NCBI GenBank assembly: GCA_020723725.1
Contig: DYIG01000101.1
Coordinates: 1-6,235, forward strand
Source: Thermaerobacter marianensis
GTDB lineage: Bacteria; Bacillota; Sulfobacillia; DYIH01; DYIG01
DNA: 6,235 bases
Direction of reading: 5' to 3'
The translations under genes were made by a program, and so were the position numbers. Of this stretch, positions 1 to 5,284 are shown piece by piece. The stretch's first letter is position 1. Every line of letters begins with the position of its first letter. The notes under the pieces are model-generated. The model made no database searches and was not told the DNA's origin. It saw only the letters and a list, made by a program, of their open reading frames with translations.

Positions 1-83
1 CCGAGGAGCGAGGAGTGAGGCGTACTTCCTGGTACGCCGCAGGGACGAGCGACGACGGCAACGCGGCAGATGGACCTTTTTCA
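1..83. repeat. Hairpin-bearing intergenic element, probable dispersed repeat (may continue past left edge)
   Basis: Noncoding DNA downstream of the leftward permease gene. A perfect 7-bp inverted repeat, GGCGTAC at 19-25 and GTACGCC at 32-38, encloses a 6-base loop. It is flanked on the left by GA-rich reiterated units (GAGGAGCGAGGAG) and on the right by a similar unit (GACGAGCGACGACGG), then a T-run at 76-81. No open frame in this stretch looks like protein. The strongly patterned composition is unlike the neighbouring genes and resembles multi-copy intergenic repeats of clostridial genomes, but only one copy is visible here, so repeat status is inferred. The hairpin could also help end the permease transcript, although it lacks a following U-tract on that strand. 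Confidence 0.45.
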
Positions 84-96
84 CCGGGCCTCCAGG

Positions 97-840
97 TTAT
101 TTGGCAAAGGCCGGATAGGCAATGACCATCATCAGCAGACCGAACACAGCGATGATCGCCAGGTCCTGCCCCATGGGGAACACATTTAACCCCAGGGTCA
201 CCCCCCTAAGACCATCCACGCTGTATGTCAGCGGGTTAACCACCGTTAAAGACCGTATCCATAATGGCAAGCGGTCTACAGGGTAAATCGCCCCGCTCAG
301 AAAATACATGGGCATGATTACAAAGTTGGAGATAGCGCCAAAACCCTCAAAACTCGTCATCCTGGAGGCCAAGGCCGTACCCAGGGCAGTCAGTGAAAAA
401 GACACCAGGAGCATCAGCGCCAGCAGCTCAATGACCTGTATGGGCGCAAGCCATAACCCCACCAGGGGCGCAAACACCATCGTTGTAAGCCCTTGAAGGA
501 AGGCCTCGACGCTGCCGCTCAGCACCTTCCCCAGCATAACGGCAGATCGTGGAATGGGCGCCACCAATACCTCCTTCATGAACCCGAATTCCCTGTCCCA
601 GATAATCGAAACAGCGGAGTGCATGGCCGTAAAAACGAGGGTCATACCAAGCACCCCCGGGAACAGGGACTTGGCATAGTCCACCCCCAGGTCCGTGACG
701 GCCGGACGCAGGCTCCCGCCCATGATGACCAACCAAAGCACGGGCCGTATAATCCCGGCCACAAAGCGGGTCTTGTCCCTCCAAAGCCTTTTCAGGTCAC
801 GCAGGCAGATGGCCCATACGGCTTCAAGGTCAATGGCCAC
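97..840 (-). CDS. ABC-2 type transporter permease (DrrB-like)
   Basis: Integral membrane subunit of an ABC exporter of the ABC-2 family, 247 residues, a normal length for DrrB-type permeases. About six hydrophobic segments are visible, near residues 26-42, 60-80, 113-131, 134-156, 168-188 and 225-244. Family landmarks are the cytoplasmic stretch DREFGFMKEVLVAPIPRS (82-99), which follows the second segment and contacts the ATPase, and the late motif around YFLSGAIYPVDRLP (179-192) followed by NPLTYSVDGLR (202-212). The start is GTG, immediately after the TGA stop of the ATPase gene, with a strong GGAGGAGG nine bases upstream, so the two are translationally coupled. The pair probably forms a 2+2 exporter. 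Related systems export drugs, polyketides or lipids; the substrate is not evident, and resistance should not be assumed. Confidence 0.93.
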   Translation of the reverse strand: MAIDLEAVWAICLRDLKRLWRDKTRFVAGIIRPVLWLVIMGGSLRPAVTDLGVDYAKSLFPGVLGMTLVFTAMHSAVSIIWDREFGFMKEVLVAPIPRSAVMLGKVLSGSVEAFLQGLTTMVFAPLVGLWLAPIQVIELLALMLLVSFSLTALGTALASRMTSFEGFGAISNFVIMPMYFLSGAIYPVDRLPLWIRSLTVVNPLTYSVDGLRGVTLGLNVFPMGQDLAIIAVFGLLMMVIAYPAFAK

Positions 841-1815
841 TCAACGCATCCTCCTCCGGCGGACCTTCCCCCGCATCCGCTCAACATCGCTTACAGAGTA
901 ATCACGAATACCACGTCCGGTGAGTTCCAGGAAGACGTCCTCAAGCGTAGGGGATCGCAGGGAAACCTTCTTTATATCAACATCCAGAGAGGTGAGAACC
1001 CCCGCCAGGGTGTTCTCGGCCTCCGGCATATCGAAAACCACCGAACCGTCCAATTCCCAGGCCTCGATGTTGAACTTTTGCGACAAACCAGCCAGGGCCC
1101 TGCGGTTATCCGCCGTAACCAGTGTGACGCGCTCGCTGCCTATCCCCTGCTTTAGCACGCTGGGGGTGTCAAGGGCGATGATCTCCCCGTGGTCGATTAT
1201 CGCTATGCGATGGCAGTTTTCCGCCTCCTCCATATAGTGGGTGGTCATGAAGATGGTCATCCCGTAACGGTCCCTGAGGAAAAGCAGGTATTTCCATATC
1301 GTATTACGCGTCTGTGGGTCCAGGCCCAGTGTCGGCTCATCCAGGATCAAGAGCCGCGGGCGGTGCAGCAGTCCCCTGGCTATTTCCAAACGCCTTTTCA
1401 TGCCGCCAGAAAAAGTCTTCACAAGCTGGTTCCGGTTATCCCTCAGGCCGACCATCTCGAGTACTGAGTCGATTCTGGCCTGCCTTTCCGACCTCGGCAC
1501 GTGATACAGCATGGTGTGGAAGACCAGGTTTTCTTCCGCGGTAAGCCGATCATCAAGGCTCGGGTCCTGAAAGATAATGCCTATATTCTGGCGAACCTCG
1601 GCCGGTTCAGCGGTCACATCATAACCGACTATCCTTGCCTCGCCCGAAGTGGGACGCAACAAGGTACAGAGGATATTGATGGTGGTCGACTTCCCGGCCC
1701 CGTTTGGCCCCAAAAAGCCGAAGATCTCCCCCTCTTCAATCGAAAAGGATATCCCGTTGACGGCCCGGAAAGAGCCGTAGTCATGGACCAGGTTTTTTAC
1801 TTCTATGACAGGCAT
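841..1815 (-). CDS. ABC transporter ATP-binding protein (DrrA/CcmA-like)
   Basis: Cytoplasmic ATPase subunit of the exporter, 324 residues from the chosen ATG. All nucleotide-binding elements are intact: Walker A GPNGAGKST (36-44), Q-loop glutamine in IFQDPS (about 83), signature FSGGMKRR (135-142), Walker B LLILDEP (155-161), D-loop GLDP (164-167) and switch histidine in TTHYMEE (about 193). A C-terminal extension of about 100 residues ends with SLRSPTLEDVFLELTGRG (285-302), typical of the DrrA group. The start is chosen because MPVIEVKNLVHDYG is the usual family N-terminus. A TTG in frame at 1866, two bases after the dehydrogenase stop, would add 17 atypical residues. The gene lies in a leftward operon between the dehydrogenase and its cognate permease. 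Substrate is unknown. Confidence 0.94.
   Translation of the reverse strand: MPVIEVKNLVHDYGSFRAVNGISFSIEEGEIFGFLGPNGAGKSTTINILCTLLRPTSGEARIVGYDVTAEPAEVRQNIGIIFQDPSLDDRLTAEENLVFHTMLYHVPRSERQARIDSVLEMVGLRDNRNQLVKTFSGGMKRRLEIARGLLHRPRLLILDEPTLGLDPQTRNTIWKYLLFLRDRYGMTIFMTTHYMEEAENCHRIAIIDHGEIIALDTPSVLKQGIGSERVTLVTADNRRALAGLSQKFNIEAWELDGSVVFDMPEAENTLAGVLTSLDVDIKKVSLRSPTLEDVFLELTGRGIRDYSVSDVERMRGKVRRRRMR
850..857 (-). promoter_or_regulatory. Ribosome binding site of the permease gene, inside the ATPase 3' end
   Basis: On the minus strand GGAGGAGG lies nine bases before the GTG start at 840. It is encoded within the last Arg-Arg codons of the ATPase. The stop and the next start abut as TGA-GTG, which fixes the permease start and implies coupled translation. 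Confidence 0.8.
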
Positions 1816-1868
1816 AGTATCCAACCATCCTGTTCGCTTGATGTCCCTATAGGGTACCCCCGCCAATC

Positions 1869-3074
1869 TTAACCTATCGCGGACCTAATGGCGGCGGCGA
1901 GGGCTTCCGTCTCCAACTCAACAGGGTTGGAGCGCATGCTGCTTGACCCCCTGGCCTGCTGGACAATTAAGCCAACATCATGCCCTGTAACACCAAACGT
2001 TCCAAGTGCGGGGATGCCCATATTCCGGACAAGCCCCTGCAGGAATTCCCCTCCCCTGAGAGCCGTCTCAAGCAACGCTGAGGCGCCCTGGTCCTGGTGT
2101 GAAGACACCTCTCCCAGGAGTATTGAAGCCACACAGGCCATACGCTTGAGGCATTCCGCCCGGTCAGCCTGCCGGGAAAGGGCCCTGGCGTTGGCCTCCC
2201 AAATGTGCGGCAGGAGCACGGCGCAGGCCACGCCGTGCGGAACCGGGAACATGCCCCCCAGCGGCCCGGCAATCCCGTGCACAGCACCCAGCCCCGCGCT
2301 CGAAAGGGCAAGGCCGCTGGCAAGCGCGGCAAGCGACATTTCGTCCCTGGCCTCAGTATCCCCGGGGTCGGCATAAACCCTGGACAGGGCGACCACGGCC
2401 CGCTTGATCCCGTCCAGAACGAGGGCATCAGTAAATGGGTTGTGGTTACGAGAAATGTACGCCTCTGCGAGTTGTGTCAAGGCATCGAAACCGGAGGCAG
2501 CCGTTACATCCGGCGGCATGGAATCCGTCAGGGATGGATCAACCAGCGCCACCCTCGGCAGGAGGTATGGGCTCCTCATGCTTACCTTGCGCTTTGCCGG
2601 ATGGTAAGCGATCACCGCGTTTCTGGTGACCTCCGCACCAGTCCCCGAGGTGGTGGGAACCGTAACCACGGTCAATCCAGGTCCCGGCAATGGGAGACCC
2701 CGCCCGACGATCTCTAGGTAATCAACCATTGGACCCTCGACCGCACTGAGCGCCCCGATAGCCTTCGCGGCGTCCAGCACCGATCCCCCACCCACCGCGA
2801 TAACCATATCGCAGCCCGCAGCCCTGGCACAGGCAAGGCCTTGCTCCACGATGGTCGTGTCCGGCTCGCCTTTCACTGAGAAAGGGGTCGAGGAAACCCC
2901 TGCGGAATTCAGGATTTGGCGTATTCTATCCGCCATACCGCTCTTTTGTAATGAAAGGCCGCCCGTCACCAACAGGGCATGGCGTCCCATGGCATTGGCA
3001 ACGTCACCCAACTCACGGAGACGCCCCCGCCCGAAAATAATTCTAGTTGTGGAGTAGAAATCGAAACCGTTCAT
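1869..3074 (-). CDS. Iron-type (group III) alcohol dehydrogenase family protein
   Basis: Probable cytoplasmic NAD(P)-dependent oxidoreductase acting on alcohols or aldehydes, 401 residues, close to the usual 380-400. The dinucleotide-binding segment has VIAVGGGSVLDAAKAI (91-106), followed by TVPTTSGTGAEVT (138-150). The metal site of this family is usually Asp-His-His-His. Here Asp197, His266 (GAVHGIAGPLGG) and His280 (VPHGVACAVLLPH) are in place, but the second ligand is glutamine in FDALTQ (Gln201). From memory, a subset of the family carries Gln here, so the protein may still be active with altered metal use. ATG at 3074 is chosen because MNGFDFYSTTRIIFGRG matches the family N-terminus. 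In-frame ATG at 3095 and TTG at 3152 are less likely; the latter overlaps the candidate -35 box. The ribosome binding site is weak. Substrate cannot be assigned. Confidence 0.92.
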   Translation of the reverse strand: MNGFDFYSTTRIIFGRGRLRELGDVANAMGRHALLVTGGLSLQKSGMADRIRQILNSAGVSSTPFSVKGEPDTTIVEQGLACARAAGCDMVIAVGGGSVLDAAKAIGALSAVEGPMVDYLEIVGRGLPLPGPGLTVVTVPTTSGTGAEVTRNAVIAYHPAKRKVSMRSPYLLPRVALVDPSLTDSMPPDVTAASGFDALTQLAEAYISRNHNPFTDALVLDGIKRAVVALSRVYADPGDTEARDEMSLAALASGLALSSAGLGAVHGIAGPLGGMFPVPHGVACAVLLPHIWEANARALSRQADRAECLKRMACVASILLGEVSSHQDQGASALLETALRGGEFLQGLVRNMGIPALGTFGVTGHDVGLIVQQARGSSSMRSNPVELETEALAAAIRSAIG

Positions 3075-3102
3075 AAGCACAACACCAATGACCATAATAA
3101 CT

Positions 3103-3120
3103 TTAGTGACACTAATTAGT
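3103..3120 (-). promoter_or_regulatory. Candidate operator: overlapping dyads upstream of the alcohol dehydrogenase
   Basis: TTAGTGACACTAA (3103-3115) is a perfect 6-1-6 inverted repeat. It overlaps a second perfect palindrome, ACTAATTAGT (3111-3120). Both lie just downstream of the candidate -10 box, where a repressor would block initiation. A GT...AC core is compatible with GntR-type sites, but no regulator gene is in the window, so the factor is unknown. Confidence 0.4.
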
Positions 3121-3121
3121 A

Positions 3122-3152
3122 ATAGTAAGTCCGTCTGGATTTTCGCGTGCAA
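3122..3152 (-). promoter_or_regulatory. Candidate sigma-A-type promoter of the dehydrogenase-ABC operon
   Basis: On the minus strand TTGCAC (3152-3147) is followed by TACTAT (3127-3122) with a 19-base spacer. Using TTACTA as the -10 shortens the spacer to 18. Either is longer than the ideal 17, so the call is tentative. Transcription would begin near 3115, about 40 bases before the chosen ATG. Confidence 0.35.
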
Positions 3153-3255
3153 AGGCCATGGCGTGGTGTTATCATTTAATTTGTAGTCTTTTTGTTCACG
3201 CTTTAGCGGCGTGATGAATGCATCATAACTCTACCCCGGAAAGGGTGCCTATGCC

Positions 3256-3447
3256 TTGTTGAGTCAAATTGGCCCCACCGAGCTCTTGGTTATCCTGGCG
3301 ATAGTTCTCCTGATCATCGGACCCAAGAAGCTGCCCGAACTGGCTCGCTCCATTGGCCTGGGTGTGAAGGAGTTCCGCAGGGGCGTCAAGGATAACGGGC
3401 AGGATGATAACGAACCTCCCAAGTCCAGGACTTCAGAGCAGGCCTAG
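3256..3447 (+). CDS. tatA: Sec-independent protein translocase subunit TatA/TatE
   Basis: Small membrane subunit that oligomerises to form the passage for folded twin-arginine substrates. It has 63 residues, a normal size for minimal Gram-positive TatA. The architecture is canonical: short N-terminus, one transmembrane helix (about 8-22, TELLVILAIVLLIIG), the hinge GPKKLPELARSIG (22-34), an amphipathic helix to about 43, then a charged polar tail. The usual Phe before the hinge Gly is Ile here. The start is TTG at 3256, with TTG at 3259 as the alternative; AAGGG at 3241-3245 lies about ten bases upstream. No tatC is in the window, so TatC must be encoded elsewhere. The gene is divergent from the dehydrogenase and upstream of two tRNA genes. 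The last codons lie in an 11-bp tandem duplication. Confidence 0.93.
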   Translation: MLSQIGPTELLVILAIVLLIIGPKKLPELARSIGLGVKEFRRGVKDNGQDDNEPPKSRTSEQA

Positions 3448-3456
3448 AGCAGGCCT
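3435..3456 (+). repeat. 11-bp perfect tandem duplication at the tatA stop codon
   Basis: AGAGCAGGCCT occurs twice back to back (3435-3445 and 3446-3456). The TAG stop of tatA (3445-3447) spans the junction. Collapsing to one copy would remove this stop and keep the frame open to about 3566, so the duplication sets the C-terminus. Confidence 0.85.
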
Positions 3457-3518
3457 GGCGCACGGTCTCCATTTCGCCTGAGATATTTTTGGCTTTGAGC
3501 AATTTTCTGGACCTTGAA

Positions 3519-3546
3519 TTGACATATTGTCATGTGCTACTATCTT
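3519..3546 (+). promoter_or_regulatory. Sigma-A-type promoter of the tRNA-Leu pair
   Basis: A consensus -35 TTGACA (3519-3524) is followed after 16 bases by TATCTT (3541-3546), which keeps the T-A-T...T positions of the -10. The first tRNA begins about 27 bases after the presumed transcription start. The -35 is embedded in a perfect inverted repeat, TGACA-TAT-TGTCA (3520-3532). Confidence 0.6.
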
Positions 3547-3578
3547 TGTCGCCGGTAAAACTGTGACATGAGTATTTT

Positions 3579-3664
3579 GCCGAAGTGGTGGAAAGGCAGA
3601 CACGCGGTGTTCAGGGCGCCGTGGGCTCACGCCCGTGTGGGTTCAAATCCCACCTTCGGCACCA
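3579..3664 (+). tRNA. tRNA-Leu, anticodon CAG
   Basis: A complete class II tRNA. The acceptor stem GCCGAAG (3579-3585) pairs with CTTCGGC (3654-3660). The anticodon stem CGGTG/CGCCG encloses loop TTCAGGG with anticodon CAG at 3612-3614, reading CUG. A long variable arm with stem GGGC/GCCC, as expected for leucine, is followed by T-arm GTGGG-TTCAAAT-CCCAC. Discriminator A is followed by an encoded CCA (3662-3664). No sign of degeneration. Confidence 0.97.
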
Positions 3665-3698
3665 AATAATCCTTCCTCTAAGGCTTCTACACAACAGT

Positions 3699-3783
3699 GC
3701 GAGAGTGCTGGAATTGGCAGACAGGCACGTTTGAGGGGCGTGTGGCGTATGCCGTGCGGGTTCAAGTCCCGCCTCTCGCACCA
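3699..3783 (+). tRNA. tRNA-Leu, anticodon GAG
   Basis: A complete class II tRNA, 34 bases after the first. The acceptor stem GCGAGAG (3699-3705) pairs with CTCTCGC (3773-3779). The anticodon stem CACGT/GCGTG encloses TTGAGGG with anticodon GAG at 3733-3735, reading CUC and CUU. The variable arm has stem GGC/GCC with loop GTAT, and the T-arm is GCGGG-TTCAAGT-CCCGC. Discriminator A3780 is followed by encoded CCA. It is probably cotranscribed with tRNA-Leu(CAG); the two are different isoacceptors rather than duplicates. Confidence 0.97.
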
Positions 3784-3807
3784 ATTTCATGTTTATTTAA
3801 AATCCAG

Positions 3808-3834
3808 GTGCGATTGCGTGCATTTTTTGTTTTG
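3808..3834 (+). terminator. Weak candidate terminator of the tRNA-Leu pair
   Basis: GTGCG (3808-3812) and CGTGC (3817-3821) can form a five-pair stem with two G-U pairs and loop ATTG. It is followed by a T-rich tract (3823-3834). The T-tract is convincing but the stem is weak. Confidence 0.35.
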
Positions 3835-3890
3835 CTTAAATGGGTATCCAAACCTTTGGTTATTGATGCAGCGAACTCCGAATGACGATG

Positions 3891-3921
3891 AAAAAGTACT
3901 AGATGGACAAATACTGGTCCA
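3891..3921 (-). terminator. Weak candidate terminator at the end of cheX
   Basis: On the minus strand a five-pair stem TGGAC/GTCCA (3917-3921 with 3904-3908) overlaps the last cheX codons. It is followed eight bases later by five T residues (3895-3891). The gap between stem and T-run makes this a marginal call. Confidence 0.25.
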
Positions 3922-4444
3922 CGCCTATATGCACAGGGGATCTGGCTGTAAGTAAGGTCTTTATGGCTTCTTTTACATTATTCTCTTTCAAGTGAAAGCT
4001 TATTGTAATAACCCCTAACCCTGTGGTAAAAGGCAATACACACCGCACAAAGGGGTTGAGGGAAATTATCGTCCGATTCCCGTAGACGATAGACGGGGGT
4101 GTAAGATTACAGGTGTACCCGTTTTCTTCCAGGTAGGCGGTTGCGCGGCCGCTAATCATATTGCCCAACTCCCCAATAGCACTTTCAGCAAATTGGTTAA
4201 AAATAGGGATCGTCTCACCGCACATGTGCTTAGCCATACTAAGGGCAGTCCGATTACACATGCCGTATAAAACTACTCCACTAACCTGACCGCTGATCCC
4301 CACTATTATGGTGACATCATCAGTGGTATAGTGCGTATTCTCAAGTCTCATTGTTCCCTTATGTGGTTTCTCTCCCATCTCCGCCGTCAGAACATCATAG
4401 GCTGCAGCGACAAACGGATTAACAAACTCTGCTCTTACTTTCAC
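3899..4444 (-). CDS. cheX: CheX-like chemotaxis phosphatase (CheC/CheX/FliY family)
   Basis: Cytoplasmic protein of 181 residues, close to family size, expected to dephosphorylate CheY-phosphate. The diagnostic helix is SAIGELGNMISGRA (88-101), carrying the catalytic Glu and Asn of the family ExxN motif (Glu92, Asn95). The N-terminal FVNPFVAAAYDVL (7-19) matches the usual CheX opening of the form INPF..A. Later strands include VTIIVGISGQVSGVVLYGM (44-62). A single ExxN copy fits CheX better than CheC, which has two. The start is GTG at 4444, with a GGGTGG eight or so bases upstream. TTG at 4459 would add five residues but has its purine run too close. The start lies 28 bases after the PilZ gene stop, so the two are probably one operon. 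It may also be annotated as a generic CheX-like domain protein. Confidence 0.9.
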   Translation of the reverse strand: MKVRAEFVNPFVAAAYDVLTAEMGEKPHKGTMRLENTHYTTDDVTIIVGISGQVSGVVLYGMCNRTALSMAKHMCGETIPIFNQFAESAIGELGNMISGRATAYLEENGYTCNLTPPSIVYGNRTIISLNPFVRCVLPFTTGLGVITISFHLKENNVKEAIKTLLTARSPVHIGVDQYLSI

Positions 4445-4472
4445 TTGGACACCACCCAAGCCTCTAGTACCG

Positions 4473-5096
4473 TCAGCCTGACTTTTTCATCTCGTGAGAG
4501 ATGTACCGGTCGATCCGGGACCTGTCGGCTTCAGTAATGCTTATGAAATCAACACCGGCAAGGCTCTGCCTCGAACCCCGCCCTATAAATTCCTTACGTC
4601 TGACAGAACAGGTAAGGTCGATGGGACCATCCGGGAGATTGAAGTTAAGGGTAACCTGGTCCCCCACCTTCAACTGGGCCGTCATATCCATAAAAACCAA
4701 ACATGCTCCGCCGACGCTTAAATCTTTCATATTCCCTTGACACGATTCCTCCGGTCCCAGCCCGATTTGAACAGGCAGGTCCACCGGGTGGCGGTAGTGC
4801 GCCCTCCTGTCGATAGCGCGCGACTCTTTAACCTGAATGTTGACCAAAGGTACCTCCGGATCATGCTCAAACACTGTTCCGAAAACCTCAAAGTACCGTC
4901 TCTCTGAAATAAGACCCAGGCGAACGTTTTGCCCTTCAGAAAGTCCACCACGAGGCATCTTGCTCAACTCAACAACCACATGAGTTTCCGATGAACTCCG
5001 GACCATTCCGTGAACCGGCACTGCCCCCTCCACATAAAGGGTAACGGTGTGATTCTGCGGAATAGACGTGGTTATAGGGACTTGCACACGCGCCAT
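4473..5096 (-). CDS. PilZ-domain cyclic di-GMP receptor, YcgR-like flagellar brake
   Basis: Cytoplasmic protein of 207 residues with two parts. An N-terminal YcgR-type barrel (about 14-92) has alternating strands such as HTVTLYVEG and THVVVEL. A PilZ domain (about 96-203) follows. The cyclic di-GMP ligand motifs are both intact: RRAHYR (97-102, the RxxxR element) and DLSVGG (125-130, the DxSxxG element), so binding is expected. In motile Firmicutes such proteins slow flagellar motors when cyclic di-GMP rises. Here cheX follows 28 bases downstream, which supports a motility role. ATG at 5096 is chosen because it begins the conserved region and has AAAGGGG about ten bases upstream. The frame is open to 5297, but the extra 67 residues are low-quality and run through leader structure and a terminator. 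Confidence 0.92.
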   Translation of the reverse strand: MARVQVPITTSIPQNHTVTLYVEGAVPVHGMVRSSSETHVVVELSKMPRGGLSEGQNVRLGLISERRYFEVFGTVFEHDPEVPLVNIQVKESRAIDRRAHYRHPVDLPVQIGLGPEESCQGNMKDLSVGGACLVFMDMTAQLKVGDQVTLNFNLPDGPIDLTCSVRRKEFIGRGSRQSLAGVDFISITEADRSRIDRYISHEMKKSG

Positions 5097-5140
5097 AGTA
5101 GTGTATCCCCTTTGTTTTATCCTCCTTTTTTTGTGTCGGA

Positions 5141-5198
5141 GTTTCTGGCAAGAGATTTCACGGAAGGGTTTAAATCCCTCCCAGAGCATTACAGAAAC
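5141..5198 (-). promoter_or_regulatory. Candidate nested-stem RNA leader of the PilZ gene
   Basis: In the minus-strand transcript GTTTCTG (5198-5192) pairs perfectly with CAGAAAC (5147-5141). These enclose a second stem, GGGAGGG/CCCTTCC (5182-5176 with 5168-5162, one G-U pair), with a 7-base loop. The structure ends about 45 bases before the ATG. I do not recognise it as GEMM-I or another known riboswitch. It may be chance or a transcript-stabilising leader. Confidence 0.25.
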
Positions 5199-5211
5199 CG
5201 GGGATAACAAA

Positions 5212-5243
5212 GAGAAGGCCCCCGGTACATCGGAGGCCTTCTC
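5212..5243 (-). terminator. Strong hairpin terminator downstream of the SLH gene
   Basis: GAGAAGGCC (5212-5220) pairs perfectly with GGCCTTCTC (5235-5243), and CCG/CGG extends the stem inward around one mismatch. In the leftward direction it is followed by TTTGTT, and in the rightward direction by GTTTTG. It lies 42 bases past the SLH stop, so its main role is probably to end that transcript before the PilZ gene. The U-tract is imperfect. Confidence 0.65.
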
Positions 5244-5255
5244 GTTTTGCATTTG

Positions 5256-5277
5256 ATCGGTTGTATTTAATACCGAT
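5256..5277. repeat. Small inverted repeat between the SLH stop and its terminator
   Basis: ATCGGT (5256-5261) and ACCGAT (5272-5277) are perfect inverted arms around a 10-base AT-rich centre. It sits eight bases past the SLH stop. It could be an accessory stem of the 3' untranslated region; nothing indicates a protein site. Confidence 0.3.
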
Positions 5278-5284
5278 TCTCCAG

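Noticed and set aside
493..1155. Plus-strand open frame of 220 codons over the permease and ATPase genes
   Set aside because: It is antisense to two strongly supported ABC genes, has low-complexity composition, and lacks any recognisable domain.
97..1815. Antibiotic resistance exporter DrrAB
   Set aside because: Similarity to the DrrAB group is family-level only; many such exporters have other or unknown substrates.
1501..2717. Several plus-strand open frames of 120-170 codons across the ATPase and dehydrogenase genes
   Set aside because: They are shadows of GC-rich coding sequence on the minus strand, with no motifs or ribosome binding sites.
3212..3225. Short hairpin TGATG-AATG-CATCA upstream of tatA
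   Set aside because: A 5-bp stem with no T-tract or promoter context is within chance expectation.
3579..3783. tRNA-Leu genes as a mobile-element attachment site
   Set aside because: Both tRNA genes are intact, no integrase is nearby, and no duplicated 3' end was seen; the shared TTCAA segments are just ordinary T-loops.
3635..3955. Plus-strand open frame of 106 codons running through the tRNA genes
   Set aside because: It begins inside one complete tRNA, crosses another, and ends in cheX antisense; the tRNA structures explain the sequence.
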